From JAABQT01 sp035459025 (GTDB lineage: Bacteria > Pseudomonadota > Gammaproteobacteria > Burkholderiales > SG8-39): a stretch of 64,000 nt of DNA. Below are positions 1 to 12,669 of this stretch, piece after piece. The stretch spans positions 1 through 64,000 of the forward strand of contig DATHYT010000029.1 of assembly GCA_035459025.1 (NCBI GenBank). The letters run 5' to 3'. Each line of letters begins with the position of its first letter. Position 1 is the first letter of the stretch. The notes under the pieces are model-generated. The model searched no databases and was not told the origin of the DNA. It saw nothing but the letters and a program-made list of their open reading frames with translations. A program made the position numbers and the translations under genes.

Positions 1-576
1 GCAGGCGCGGGCGCGCCAGCGATGCCCGTCCTTGCGCGCCGCTTCTCCGGTAATCCACTGCGACACACCATTACTAAGGGCCGTGCGGCCATCCAGGGTC
101 GCGGCGATCTTCATCCGCACCCAGGGCCGCCCGCGCGTCATGCGCGAAACGAACCCGATGTTGAGCTCGCGCGCTTCCTCCTCCAGCAGCCCGTATTCGA
201 AGTCGATGCCGGCAGCGGCGAGCGCATCGCCGCCCTTTTTCGACTCGGGGTTCGGATCGCGCATTGCCGCCACCACGCGCACCACCTTCGCCTTGATCAG
301 GGCCTCGGCGCACGGCCGCGTCTTGCCGTGGTGGTTGCAGGGCTCGAGCGTGACGTAGGCCGTGGCACCCTTGGCGGCCGCGCTCGCCTGCAGCAGGGCC
401 CGCGCCTCCGCATGCGGCCCGCCGGTCTTCTCGTGCCAGCCCTGGCCGATGACCTGCTCGCCCTTTACCAGGACGCAGCCGACGCGGGGATTGGGGGTCG
501 CCGTATACAGCCCCTTCTCCGCCAGCGCGAGCGCACGCCGCATCATGGCGTGGTCGAGCTCGGAGAAGGTGCTCAC
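1..576 (-). CDS. ribD: Riboflavin biosynthesis deaminase/reductase RibD, 3' part outside window
   Basis: Bifunctional enzyme of riboflavin synthesis: it deaminates the pyrimidine product of GTP cyclohydrolase II and then reduces the ribose. The 192 visible residues hold the whole deaminase domain, with the zinc and catalytic set H55-A-E57, C80 and C89 (motif EPCNHHGKTRPC). The start of the reductase domain follows from about residue 148 (KIAATLDGRTA). The GTG start at 576 overlaps the nrdR stop by four bases (GTGA), so the two are probably translated as a pair. The left edge of the window truncates the gene. The nrdR-ribD order is common in proteobacteria. Confidence 0.95.
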   Translation of the reverse strand, partial: MSTFSELDHAMMRRALALAEKGLYTATPNPRVGCVLVKGEQVIGQGWHEKTGGPHAEARALLQASAAAKGATAYVTLEPCNHHGKTRPCAEALIKAKVVRVVAAMRDPNPESKKGGDALAAAGIDFEYGLLEEEARELNIGFVSRMTRGRPWVRMKIAATLDGRTALSNGVSQWITGEAARKDGHRWRARAC

Positions 577-1037
577 TTGCGCCGCTTCTTCGCCTTCACT
601 TCCTGCAGCGCCTCGCGGAAATCCTCCGGCGTCTCGAAGCGCCGGTAGACGGAAGCGAAGCGGATGTAGGCGATCTTGTCGAGCTTGGCGAGCTCGCGCA
701 TCACCAGGTCGCCAACGCGCGAGGTCGGCACCTCGCGCTCGCCGAGCGCGCGCAGCCGGTCCTCGATCTTGACGATCGCAGCCTCCAGCGCCTCGGTCGC
801 GACCGGGCGCTTGCGCAGCGCGATCTTCATGCTGCCGGCGAGCTTTTCGCGGTCGAACTCGACGCGGCTGCCGTCCTTCTTCACGAGGCGCGGGATCTTG
901 AGGTCGACGCGCTCGTAGGTGGTGAAGCGCTTGTCGCAGGACGGGCACTTGCGCCGCCGCCGGATCGCGCTCGCTTCCGTGCTCGAGCGCGAATCGACCA
1001 CCTGGGTATCGTCGTGGCCGCAGAACGGGCAGCGCAT
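573..1037 (-). CDS. nrdR: Transcriptional repressor NrdR
   Basis: Represses ribonucleotide reductase genes according to dATP/ATP status. The 154 residues match the family length. An N-terminal zinc ribbon has C3, C6, C31 and C34 (MRCPFCGH and KCPSCDKRF). An ATP-cone domain follows from about residue 49, starting PRLVKKDGSRVEFD. The C-terminus is Lys/Arg rich. It lies downstream of glyA on the same strand with a 9-base gap and overlaps ribD by four bases, giving a probable glyA-nrdR-ribD operon. Confidence 0.96.
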   Translation of the reverse strand: MRCPFCGHDDTQVVDSRSSTEASAIRRRRKCPSCDKRFTTYERVDLKIPRLVKKDGSRVEFDREKLAGSMKIALRKRPVATEALEAAIVKIEDRLRALGEREVPTSRVGDLVMRELAKLDKIAYIRFASVYRRFETPEDFREALQEVKAKKRRK

Positions 1038-1046
1038 CGCGCTATC

Positions 1047-2288
<1,242 letters not shown>

Positions 2289-2322
2289 GGGGGGCAAGTG
2301 CGAAAGCGCCCGATTCTACAGG

Positions 2323-3228
2323 CTAGTCCGACTCCGGCTCGACGCGAAACCGCAGCGTATGGTCGCCGTGGCGCGCGGCGCTGTTGCCGAGGCCGATCCA
2401 GCCGCGCTCGGTGAGCACGGCTTCTTCACGCCGCAGCAGGATTTCGGTGGTGGTGCCGTCGCCGAGGAGGTAGGTCCCGTTGGACGACAGGTCCTGCAGC
2501 ACGAAGTGTCCCTCGCGCGGGTAGATGCGGGCGTGCGCGCGCGAGGCGAAATGGCTCTCCACCACGAGGTCGTTCTCCTTGTCGCGCCCGACGCGCAGGC
2601 CGCTGCCGGAGGTGCGCACCACGCGCAGCTCGCCGCCGTAGGTGAGCTTCAGCACCATCTCGCGCTCGCGCGTGAGCTCGGCGCGCGTCAGGTTGGTCTC
2701 CGTCGCGTCGGGGTCCTCGCGGTAACGCACGTTGCAGGCGATGATCTCCTCGTGGCGGCCGCGCACGCGGATCGGAAACAGCTCGCGGCAGCGCGCGCGC
2801 AGCGCGGGCGCCATCGCCGCCATCGTCTGGTGGGTGGTGAGCACCTGCTCGGGATTGGCGAGCGCCACCAGGCGCGAACTCACGTTGACCGTGTCGCCGA
2901 ACACGTCGCCTTCCGAAAGCACCACCGGGCCGAAGGTGAAGCCGATGCGCACCGCGAGGCGATCGGCCGCGCGCGCCGCCGGCGTGCCGAGGGCGGCGAG
3001 CTGCATGTCGCACGCCGCCTGGCAGGCGGCGTCCGGGTTGGGGAACGCACACACCATGCCGTCGCCGAGCTTCTTGACAACAGTGCCGCCGTGGCTGGTG
3101 GCGGCATTGCCCAGCAGCCAGAGCAGCTGCTCGATCAGGGCATGCGCCCGCGCGTCGCCGATCGACTCGTAGATGCGCGTGCTGTCGGTGACGTCCGCGA
3201 ACAGTATCGCGCGCTGGGCGGTTTCCAC
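2323..3228 (-). CDS. Class III adenylate/guanylate cyclase with C-terminal FHA domain
   Basis: Residues 1 to about 165 form a class III nucleotide cyclase domain. The metal aspartates are present (LFADVTDS and LGDGM). So are the lysine before LGDGM and the aspartate in DVFGDTVNVSSR, the residues that usually select adenine, so the domain looks active. Residues about 205-290 form a forkhead-associated phosphothreonine-binding domain (GLRVGRDKENDLVV, SRAHARI, LQDLSSNGTYL). No membrane segment is seen. The start is a GTG at 3228. The FHA domain suggests an input from Ser/Thr kinases, and two such kinases lie elsewhere in the window; that link is inferred. Confidence 0.85.
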   Translation of the reverse strand: METAQRAILFADVTDSTRIYESIGDARAHALIEQLLWLLGNAATSHGGTVVKKLGDGMVCAFPNPDAACQAACDMQLAALGTPAARAADRLAVRIGFTFGPVVLSEGDVFGDTVNVSSRLVALANPEQVLTTHQTMAAMAPALRARCRELFPIRVRGRHEEIIACNVRYREDPDATETNLTRAELTREREMVLKLTYGGELRVVRTSGSGLRVGRDKENDLVVESHFASRAHARIYPREGHFVLQDLSSNGTYLLGDGTTTEILLRREEAVLTERGWIGLGNSAARHGDHTLRFRVEPESD

Positions 3229-3282
3229 GCTGCGCTGTGCCTCAAGAACCCCTGTGGCGAGTCTACCCGGAAAGCCGCGCGC

Positions 3283-3876
3283 CTACACCGCGAGCGGCGG
3301 CGCCAGGTCGGAGGGCTGGTCGATGTCGCGCACGGCGCCGGGATCGCCCACCGGCACCTTCACCAGCGCTGCGGCGTGCGCGTCCAGCACCCGACGCGCG
3401 CCTTCGTCGCCGGCGAGCGCCTCGAGCTCGCCGCGCAGCCGCCCGGCGAAAGCCACCGGATGGCCGCGCCGGGCGCGCCAGTACGGCGCCGCCAGCAGCG
3501 CGCCGCGCTCCAGGGCCTCGCGCACCGCGGCGATGGTGGAGCGGCGCACGAACGGCATGTCGGCGAGCGCGACCAGGTAGCCGTCGACTGCGCCCGCCGC
3601 GCGCGCCGCGCAGGCGAGGCTCGCGCCCATGCCGTCGGCGGCGCGCTCGCACACGACCACTTCGCAGCCTTCGGCGGCAAGCGCGCGCGCCGTCGCCAAT
3701 CCGTCCGGCCGCACAGCGGCGATGACGCGGGGCACTTCGGCCTTCAGGTGGCGCGCGGCCTGCACGGCGATCGAGACGCCGTGCGGAAGCGGATGCTGCA
3801 GCTTGTCGGAACCGAAGCGCGTAGCCGAGCCTGCCGCGAGCAGCAGGCCGACGAGCTTCAAGTCTTGACCTCGCAC
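3283..3876 (-). CDS. mocA: MocA-like molybdenum cofactor nucleotidyltransferase
   Basis: Likely CTP:molybdopterin cytidylyltransferase, which adds CMP to the cofactor of xanthine-oxidase-family enzymes. The N-terminal nucleotide-binding signature LLLAAGSATRFGSDKL and the metal aspartate in ALADMPFV are present. The length of 197 residues fits. It starts 19 bases inside the end of xdhC on the same strand, and the pair diverges from the coxS-coxL-coxM genes that need this cofactor. MobA-type guanylyltransferases share the fold. The neighbourhood of a molybdenum hydroxylase favours MocA. Confidence 0.85.
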   Translation of the reverse strand: MRGQDLKLVGLLLAAGSATRFGSDKLQHPLPHGVSIAVQAARHLKAEVPRVIAAVRPDGLATARALAAEGCEVVVCERAADGMGASLACAARAAGAVDGYLVALADMPFVRRSTIAAVREALERGALLAAPYWRARRGHPVAFAGRLRGELEALAGDEGARRVLDAHAAALVKVPVGDPGAVRDIDQPSDLAPPLAV

Positions 3877-4865
3877 GCGGAGGGATCGAAGCGCGGCTGC
3901 GGCTTCGCCGCCCAGCTGGGATCGGTAACGCCGTGGCGCACCGCGGTCATCTCGGCCATGATCGCCACCGCAATCTCGGGGGGCGTCTTCGATCCGATGT
4001 ACAGGCCCACCGGCCCGCGCAGGCGCGCGATCTCGGCCTGCGACAGGTCGAACTCCAGCAGCCGCTTGCGGCGCGCGTCGTTGTTCTTCTTGGAGCCGAT
4101 GGCGCCGACATAGAACGCCGCCGACTTCAGCGCTTCCATCAGCGCCAGGTCGTCGATCTTGGGATCGTGCGTGAGCGCCACCACCGCGCTGTGGCCGTCG
4201 AGGTTCGATTCGGCGATGACGTCATCGGGCATGCGCCGGTCGAGCTTCACCCCCGGCACGTTCCATCCCGCGGCGTACTCCTCGCGCGGCTCGACGACGC
4301 TCACGTGGTAATCGAGCATCTTCGCCATCTCGGCGAGGTAGTGCGTGAGCTGGCCCGCGCCGATCAGCAAAAGCCGCCAGCGCGGCCCATGCACCGTGCT
4401 CAGCACCTTGCCGTCGAATTCCAGCGCGTCGCTCCAGCGCCCCGGTTCGACCGTCACGCGGCCGGAATCCATGTCCAGCCGGCGCCTGACCAGCTGCTGC
4501 TGCGAGATCGTGTCGAGCAGGCCGCCGAGCCCGCTCGCCTCGCTCACCGGCTCGAGCACCACCTGCAGGGTGCCGCCGCAGGGCAGGCCCCAGCGCGTTG
4601 CCTCCTCGTTGGTCACGCCATAGGTGACGAGCTGCGGCGCGTCCTTCGCCAGCGCCTTCTCGCGCACTTTCTCGATCAGGTCGTCCTCGACGCAGCCGCC
4701 CGACACCGAGCCCGCCACCTGGCCGTCATCGCGGATCGCCACCAGCGCGCCCACCGGCCGCGGCGCCGAGCCCCAGGTCTTGACGATGGTGCCGAGCGTC
4801 ACGCCGTGTCCGGACTTGCGCCAGGCTTCGGCGCTGCGCAGCACCTCGATATCGACGGAGTCCAT
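3858..4865 (-). CDS. XdhC/CoxI family molybdoenzyme maturation factor
   Basis: XdhC-family proteins bind the molybdenum cofactor, assist its sulfuration and insert it into xanthine-dehydrogenase-type enzymes. The 335 residues show the N-terminal XdhC_CoxI domain (TWGSAPRPVGA, GSVSGGCVEDD, WGLPCGGTLQV) and a C-terminal Rossmann domain (LLLIGAGQLTHYLAEMA, and GAIGSKKN). It is transcribed away from coxS across a 116-base gap and overlaps mocA downstream. The arrangement is a dedicated maturation unit for the enzyme encoded on the opposite strand. Confidence 0.92.
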   Translation of the reverse strand: MDSVDIEVLRSAEAWRKSGHGVTLGTIVKTWGSAPRPVGALVAIRDDGQVAGSVSGGCVEDDLIEKVREKALAKDAPQLVTYGVTNEEATRWGLPCGGTLQVVLEPVSEASGLGGLLDTISQQQLVRRRLDMDSGRVTVEPGRWSDALEFDGKVLSTVHGPRWRLLLIGAGQLTHYLAEMAKMLDYHVSVVEPREEYAAGWNVPGVKLDRRMPDDVIAESNLDGHSAVVALTHDPKIDDLALMEALKSAAFYVGAIGSKKNNDARRKRLLEFDLSQAEIARLRGPVGLYIGSKTPPEIAVAIMAEMTAVRHGVTDPSWAAKPQPRFDPSACEVKT

Positions 4866-4890
4866 GCCGGAGATCTTACTCCGCGGCCGC

Positions 4891-4905
4891 TATTGCGGCG
4901 CAACA
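4891..4905. promoter_or_regulatory. Palindromic motif in the xdhC/coxS divergent region, copy 1
   Basis: The 15 bases TATTGCGGCGCAACA contain the near-perfect palindrome TTGC-GGC-GCAA. The identical 15-mer recurs at 32012-32026 in another divergent gap. It lies 26 bases upstream of the xdhC start and 76 bases before the coxS start. It resembles the TGC-N3-GCA core bound by PHB regulators such as PhbF/PhaR of betaproteobacteria. That assignment is a guess from the core pattern. Confidence 0.4.
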
Positions 4906-4981
4906 TTGATCCACGGGGCGCGCTTGGCTAGGATGGCCGTCCCGCCAGTACTGCCAGACACCACCATCCGAAGGAGGCCGC

Positions 4982-5461
<480 letters not shown>

Positions 5462-5471
5462 GGAGGCGCCC

Positions 5472-7826
<2,355 letters not shown>

Positions 7827-7836
7827 GGAGATCACG

Positions 7837-8634
7837 ATGCACGCATTCAACTACCACCGTCCCGCCAATGTGAACGACGCCGCCGCGCTTGCGGCAAAGA
7901 GCGCGGACGCGAAGCTCCTCGCCGGCGGGCAGTCGCTGGTGCAGGCGATGAAGCTGCGGCTCGCCGCGCCTACGGACATCGTCGATCTCGGCATGATCAA
8001 GGATCTTGCCGGCATCAAGGTCGACGGCAAGACCGTCATCATCGGCGCCATGGCGCGCCACGCCGAAGTCGCGGGCTCCGCCGAGGTGAAGAAGGCGATC
8101 CCCGCGCTCGCGGCGCTCGCCGGCATGATCGGCGACCGCCAGGTGAGGAACATGGGCACGCTCGGCGGCGCGCTCGCCAACAGCGACCCGGCGGCCGACT
8201 ACCCGGCCGCGGTGCTCGGGCTCGCCGCCACCATCACCACCACCAAGGGCACGCACGCCGCCGACAAGTTCTTCAAGGGCCTGTACGAGACCGCGCTCAA
8301 GCCCGGCGAGGTCATCACCTCGGTCAGCTTCCCGATCCCCAAGCGCGCCGCGTACGCCAAGTTCAAGAACCCTGCGTCGCGCTTCGCCATCGTCGGCGTG
8401 TTCGTCGCCGACATGGGCAACGGGGTGCGCGTGGCGGTCACCGGAGCGGGCCCCTGCGCGCTGCGCCTCGCGGAGATGGAGAAGGCGCTGACGGCGAAGT
8501 TCGCGCCCGATTCGGTGGCGAACCTCAAGGTGAAGGCCGACGGTCTGAACAGCGACCTGCATGCGTCCGCCGAGTACCGCGCGCACCTGATCACGGTGAT
8601 GGCCAAGCGCGCGGTCGAGGCGGCGCTGAAGTAG
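7837..8634 (+). CDS. coxM: Molybdenum hydroxylase FAD-binding medium subunit (CoxM-like)
   Basis: FAD subunit that passes electrons from the iron-sulfur subunit to an acceptor. The 265 residues show the two FAD motifs of the family, LAGGQSLVQAMKLR near residue 29 and GTLGGALANSDPAADYP near residue 107, and the C-terminal CO_deh_flav_C region. The ribosome site GAGGAG lies seven bases before the ATG, and the gap to coxL is 10 bases. It closes the S-L-M core of the operon. Confidence 0.93.
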   Translation: MHAFNYHRPANVNDAAALAAKSADAKLLAGGQSLVQAMKLRLAAPTDIVDLGMIKDLAGIKVDGKTVIIGAMARHAEVAGSAEVKKAIPALAALAGMIGDRQVRNMGTLGGALANSDPAADYPAAVLGLAATITTTKGTHAADKFFKGLYETALKPGEVITSVSFPIPKRAAYAKFKNPASRFAIVGVFVADMGNGVRVAVTGAGPCALRLAEMEKALTAKFAPDSVANLKVKADGLNSDLHASAEYRAHLITVMAKRAVEAALK

Positions 8635-8668
8635 CGCGCTGCACCGCTGGCTACCCTCGCGGGAGAAG

Positions 8669-9160
8669 TTGCGCGAGCATCGCACGTTGCGCTGGCTCGG
8701 GCCGCTGCTCGACCGTCCCGGGCTTTGGCATTTCGACCGCCGCAGCGTCGCGCTGGGCGCGGCGCTCGGCGTGTTCTTCGGCTTCATGATCCCGGTGGCG
8801 CAGATTCTCGCCTCCGCGCTCGTCGCGCTCCTGCTGCGCGCCAACCTGCCGGTGGCGGCCGTATCCACGCTGGTGTCCAACCCGCTCACCTACGGCCCGA
8901 TCTTCGTGCTCGCGCACCGCACCGGCACCGCGCTGCTGGGACAAGTGCCTGACCCCGTCGAGCAGGCGCACGTCGAAGAGCAGGCGCGGGCGCCAATCGA
9001 TGATCCGAAAACCTGGGGCGAGCGCTTCGGCGCGATCGGCAAGCCGCTCGCGCTCGGGCTCGCCGTGTTCGCATTCGTTGGCGGCATCATCGTCTGGGTG
9101 CTGGTGAACCTGCTGTGGCTGCTCTCCGTCCGGCTGCGCCCGCGCGCGCCCCCGCGCTAA
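8669..9160 (+). CDS. DUF2062 membrane protein
   Basis: Small inner-membrane protein of the DUF2062 family with unknown function. The core RRSVALGAALGVFFGFMIPV and the following hydrophobic stretch SALVALLLRANLPVA are typical, and a last membrane segment is near residues 125-150. No ATG fits. TTG at 8669 is the listed start, but family-like sequence (LHRWLPSREKLREHRT) extends in frame upstream to about 8639, so translation may begin at a CTG there, just after coxM. The stop TAA is embedded in a possible -10 box of the next gene. Confidence 0.75.
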   Translation: MREHRTLRWLGPLLDRPGLWHFDRRSVALGAALGVFFGFMIPVAQILASALVALLLRANLPVAAVSTLVSNPLTYGPIFVLAHRTGTALLGQVPDPVEQAHVEEQARAPIDDPKTWGERFGAIGKPLALGLAVFAFVGGIIVWVLVNLLWLLSVRLRPRAPPR

Positions 9161-9163
9161 AAT
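9158..9163 (+). promoter_or_regulatory. Possible -10 box of the MoxR gene, overlapping a stop codon
   Basis: TAAAAT sits six bases before the ATG at 9169 and contains the TAA stop of the preceding gene. It is unusually A/T rich for this sequence. No convincing -35 is seen. If used, the mRNA would be leaderless or nearly so. Confidence 0.3.
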
Positions 9164-9168
9164 GGCGC

Positions 9169-10083
9169 ATGCCGCAACCGCTCCCCGCATCGATTGACCA
9201 GACCCAGACGCTGCTCGCCGCGGCCGACTACGTGGCCGACCGCAGCCTCGCCACCGCGCTGTACCTTTCGCTCGCCATGCAGCGGCCGCTGTTTCTCGAG
9301 GGCGAGGCCGGCACTGGCAAGACCGAGATCGCCAAGGTGGTGGCGCAGTCGCTCGGCCGCGAGCTGATCCGCCTGCAGTGCTACGAGGGCCTCGACATCG
9401 CGCAGGCCGCCTACGAATGGAACTACCCCCGGCAGATGATCGAGATCCGGCTCGCCGAGGCCGCGGGCGAGAAATCCAAGGATAAGATGTCGCACGACAT
9501 CTTCGATGCGCGCTTTCTCATCAAGCGGCCACTCGCGCTGGCGCTGGAAGGAAAGCCAGGCGCGGCGCCGGTGCTGCTCATCGACGAGCTCGACCGAACC
9601 GACGAGCCGTTCGAGGCGTACCTGCTGGAGGTGCTCTCGGACTGGCAGATCACGGTGCCGGAGATCGGCACCCTGCGCGCAGCCGAGCCGCCCATCGTCG
9701 TCATCACGTCCAACCGCACACGCGAGATCCACGACGCGGTGAAGCGCCGCTGCTTCTACCACTGGGTGGACTACCCGGATGCGCGGCGCGAGCTGGAGAT
9801 CCTGAAGAAGAAAGCGCCGGGGGCGGCGCAGGCGCTGTCGCGCGAAGTGGTGGCCTTCGTGCAGCGCTTGCGCGGCGTCGACCTGTTCAAGCTGCCCGGC
9901 GTCGCCGAGACCATCGACTGGGCCAATTGCCTGGTGGCGCTGGACCGCATCGCCCTGGATCCCGAGACCGTCAACAACACGCTCGGCGTGCTCCTCAAGT
10001 ACCAGGACGACATCGAGAAGATCGCCGGCGACGAAGCGACGCGCCTGGTGGCCGAGGCGAAGAGCGCCGCCGCCGCGGCCTAG
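9169..10083 (+). CDS. MoxR/CoxD-type AAA+ ATPase
   Basis: AAA+ ATPase of the MoxR class that, with the vWA protein encoded next, is thought to remodel or mature the molybdenum hydroxylase (CoxD role: active-site sulfuration and copper or sulfur insertion in CO dehydrogenase). The 304 residues show Walker A GEAGTGKTE, Walker B VLLIDELDRTDE and sensor residues ITSNRTREI. Start taken at ATG 9169 (MPQPLPAS). An in-frame start 54 bases upstream would run back into the DUF2062 gene. The gene is followed after one base by the vWA gene. Confidence 0.88.
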   Translation: MPQPLPASIDQTQTLLAAADYVADRSLATALYLSLAMQRPLFLEGEAGTGKTEIAKVVAQSLGRELIRLQCYEGLDIAQAAYEWNYPRQMIEIRLAEAAGEKSKDKMSHDIFDARFLIKRPLALALEGKPGAAPVLLIDELDRTDEPFEAYLLEVLSDWQITVPEIGTLRAAEPPIVVITSNRTREIHDAVKRRCFYHWVDYPDARRELEILKKKAPGAAQALSREVVAFVQRLRGVDLFKLPGVAETIDWANCLVALDRIALDPETVNNTLGVLLKYQDDIEKIAGDEATRLVAEAKSAAAAA

Positions 10084-10084
10084 G

Positions 10085-11296
10085 ATGTCGCCGCAGCTCG
10101 AGTCCGCAGCAGGCCGCGGCAAGCTGTCGGAGAACGTGATGCACTTCGCGCGCCTGCTGCGCGCCGCGGGGCTGCGCGTCGGACCGGACCGCGTCATCGA
10201 CACCGTGCGCGCGCTGAGAATCGCCGGGGCCGAGCGGCGCGAGGACTGGTACTGGACCATGTCCTCGGTGCTGCTGTCGCGCGAGGAGCAGCGGCCGATC
10301 TTCGACCAGGCGTTTCGCCTGTTCTGGCGCGACCCCAAGCTCACCGAGAAGATGATGCAGATGCTGCTGCCGAAGACCGAAGGGCGAACGCCAAAGCCCG
10401 AGGAGCAGCAAAGCCAGCGCCTCACCGATGCGCTCCTTGGGCAGAACAAGCCCGAGGAAGAGCGCGAGGAGCGCAAGATCGAGCTCGACGCGCGGCTCAC
10501 CTTTTCCTCGCGCGAGATGCTGCAGCGCATGGACTTCGACACCATGTCGGCGGCGGAGCTGGCGGAGGCGAAGAAGATGATGCGCGAGCTGCGCCTGCCG
10601 CTGCCGATGGTGCGCACGCGCCGCCTCGCGCCGCACCGCCGCGGCACGCGCGTGCACCTGCGCGCCACGATGCGCGAGAGCCTGCGCGAAGGCGGCGACA
10701 TCATTCCGCTGGTGCGCGCCAGGACGCGTGTCGTGCACCCGCCCCTGGTCGTGCTGTGCGACATCTCGGGGTCGATGAACCCGTATGCGCGCATGTTCCT
10801 GCACTTCCTGCACGCCATTACCAACGACCGCGACCGCGTGCACACCTTTGTCTTCGGCACGCGCCTCACCAACGTCACGCGCCAACTCCGGCACCGCGAC
10901 GTCGACGTCGCCATGGCGAAGGTCGCCGACGCCATCAAGGACTGGTCGGGAGGAACGCGCATCGGCGTCTGCCTGCGCGAGTTCAACTGGCGCTGGGCGC
11001 GGCGCGTGCTGGGGCAGAATGCCTGCGTGCTCCTGGTATCCGACGGCCTGGACCGCGAGGCCGGCGAGGGCCTCGCCGAGGAAATGGAGCGCCTCGCCAA
11101 GGCGAGCCATTACCTCGTGTGGCTGAATCCCCTGCTTCGCTACGAGCGCTTCGAGGCCAAGCCCGCGGGCGTACGCGCGATGCTGCCGCACGTGGACTTG
11201 TTCCTGCCGGTGCATAATCTGAAAAGCCTGGTCGAGCTGGCGCGTACCCTGAGCCGGCCGCTGGCGCGACCCATGGAGGCAAGCGCATGGAAATGA
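10085..11296 (+). CDS. vWA-domain protein, CoxE-like
   Basis: Partner of the MoxR ATPase. The 403 residues contain a C-terminal von Willebrand A domain with a complete MIDAS metal site (CDISGSMNPYA) and a charged helical N-terminal half. CoxE proteins act with CoxD in maturing CO-dehydrogenase-like enzymes. The ATG follows the MoxR stop by one base. The stop lies 10 bases inside coxG, so D-E-G are tightly coupled. Confidence 0.9.
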   Translation: MSPQLESAAGRGKLSENVMHFARLLRAAGLRVGPDRVIDTVRALRIAGAERREDWYWTMSSVLLSREEQRPIFDQAFRLFWRDPKLTEKMMQMLLPKTEGRTPKPEEQQSQRLTDALLGQNKPEEEREERKIELDARLTFSSREMLQRMDFDTMSAAELAEAKKMMRELRLPLPMVRTRRLAPHRRGTRVHLRATMRESLREGGDIIPLVRARTRVVHPPLVVLCDISGSMNPYARMFLHFLHAITNDRDRVHTFVFGTRLTNVTRQLRHRDVDVAMAKVADAIKDWSGGTRIGVCLREFNWRWARRVLGQNACVLLVSDGLDREAGEGLAEEMERLAKASHYLVWLNPLLRYERFEAKPAGVRAMLPHVDLFLPVHNLKSLVELARTLSRPLARPMEASAWK

Positions 11297-11898
11297 GCGG
11301 CGAAGAGCGCATCCCGGCCACCCAGGACCAGACCTGGGCCGCGCTCAACGACCCCGAGATCCTCAAGGCCTGCGTGCCGGGCTGCGAGTCGATCGAGCGC
11401 GTGGCGGAGAACGAGTACCAAGTGCTGATGGTGGCGCGCGTCGGTCCGGTGAGCGCCAAGTTCAAGGGCAAGCTGCAGCTGTCGGACCTCAACCCGCCGG
11501 TCTCCTACGCCATTGCCTTCGAGGGTCAGGGCGGCGCCGCCGGCTTCGGCAAGGGCTCGGCCCAGGTGCAGCTTGCCCCCGAAGGCGACGGCACGCTCCT
11601 CAAGTACGAGGTGAAGGCGAGCGTCGGCGGGAAGCTCGCCCAGATCGGCTCGCGGCTGGTCGATGCGGCGGCGAAGAAGATCTCCAAGGATTTCTTCGCC
11701 GCGTTCAACGAGAAGGTCGGCGCGCAGCATGGCGCGGCAGGCGCGGACACGGACGCGCATGACGCGCACGAGGCCCACGCCTCCGGCCCGGTGCCGCCCG
11801 ACCCGGACCTGCCGAAAGTCTCCAACACCTCACTGATTTTTCTCGCCGCCGGCGCCCTGGTGGTGCTCGTCGTTGGCATGGTCGTGTTCCTTGCCTGA
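11287..11898 (+). CDS. coxG: CoxG-like SRPBCC protein with C-terminal membrane anchor
   Basis: CoxG-family protein of the START/SRPBCC fold, residues 1 to about 150 (motifs IPATQDQTWAALNDPEIL and ACVPGCESIE). An acidic/His-rich linker follows, then a single C-terminal membrane helix from about residue 181 (LIFLAAGALVVLVVGMVVF). CoxG recruits the mature enzyme to the cytoplasmic membrane in CO-oxidising bacteria and can deliver quinone. It is the last gene of the run and overlaps coxE by 10 bases. Confidence 0.9.
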   Translation: MEMSGEERIPATQDQTWAALNDPEILKACVPGCESIERVAENEYQVLMVARVGPVSAKFKGKLQLSDLNPPVSYAIAFEGQGGAAGFGKGSAQVQLAPEGDGTLLKYEVKASVGGKLAQIGSRLVDAAAKKISKDFFAAFNEKVGAQHGAAGADTDAHDAHEAHASGPVPPDPDLPKVSNTSLIFLAAGALVVLVVGMVVFLA

Positions 11899-12024
11899 GC
11901 CGGGCCGCCCATCGGGGGCGCGGCGCCGCCGGTCCCGGTGCATGCGCCGGGCGGAATTATTTCCTCCCCGTGCCGTAGGGGGCTTGCCTACGATGGCCCG
12001 GTGGCGTTGCGGGGAGATGCCGAC

Positions 12025-12654
12025 ATGGGTGCCAACGTAGCAGCCGTGGCCAAGCAGAGCGAGAACCAGGCGGAGCGCGTGGAATCGGTGATCCTGATCG
12101 CCGAGCTGCGCAATTTCACGCACATGTCCGAAATGCTCGAGCCGCAGCGCGTGCTCGGGCTGGCCGACCAGTTCTTCGAGTGCGCTGCGGGCGCGGTGGC
12201 CAAGAACGGCGGCCGCAGCATGGCGGTGCACAACGACTCGTTGATGTCGGTATTCCACGGCGCCGCGATCAACGCCCTGGCGCGCTCCGCGGTGCGCGCG
12301 GCGCAGCAGATGTTCGGAGATTTCGACGCGATCGTGCAGGCCTGGGAGCGCGAGTACGGCCTGCGCACCGCGATCGCGCTCGGGGTGCACCGCGGCGAGG
12401 CGGTCTACGGCGAAGCCGGTCCGGGCGCGCAGCGAAATGCCGTGGTGTTCGGCGACTGCGTCAGCATCACCGAGCGCCTGGTGCATCGCGCACGCGCGGG
12501 CGAGCTGGTGCTCTCGGATGCGCTGATGAAGGTGATCTCGGTGGCCGAGCTTGAGCTCGACGCGGAGCCGCTGCCGCCGCTCGAGCTGCACAACCGCCCC
12601 TCGATTCGCATCTACGGGGTCCTGCGGGACGACCGGCTCGACTTTACGGCCTAG
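12025..12654 (+). CDS. Cyclase-homology-domain protein, probably degenerate
   Basis: A 209-residue protein with a class III cyclase fold. The start is ATG 12025 with GGGGAG eight bases upstream. The first metal aspartate is replaced by glutamate (LIAELRNFTHMSE where FxD is usual). The region normally carrying the adenine-selecting lysine reads SMAVHNDSLMSVF. The second metal aspartate (ND) and VFGDCVS are kept. It may bind a nucleotide without cyclising it, or act as a regulatory domain. It stands alone after coxG with a 126-base gap. Function unknown. Confidence 0.7.
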   Translation: MGANVAAVAKQSENQAERVESVILIAELRNFTHMSEMLEPQRVLGLADQFFECAAGAVAKNGGRSMAVHNDSLMSVFHGAAINALARSAVRAAQQMFGDFDAIVQAWEREYGLRTAIALGVHRGEAVYGEAGPGAQRNAVVFGDCVSITERLVHRARAGELVLSDALMKVISVAELELDAEPLPPLELHNRPSIRIYGVLRDDRLDFTA

Positions 12655-12669
12655 CGGGCTGCGCTTCCT

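Noticed and set aside
9157..11100. 647-codon open frame antisense to the MoxR and vWA genes
   Set aside because: Low-complexity Arg/Ser-rich translation crossing two real genes; no ribosome site or family match.
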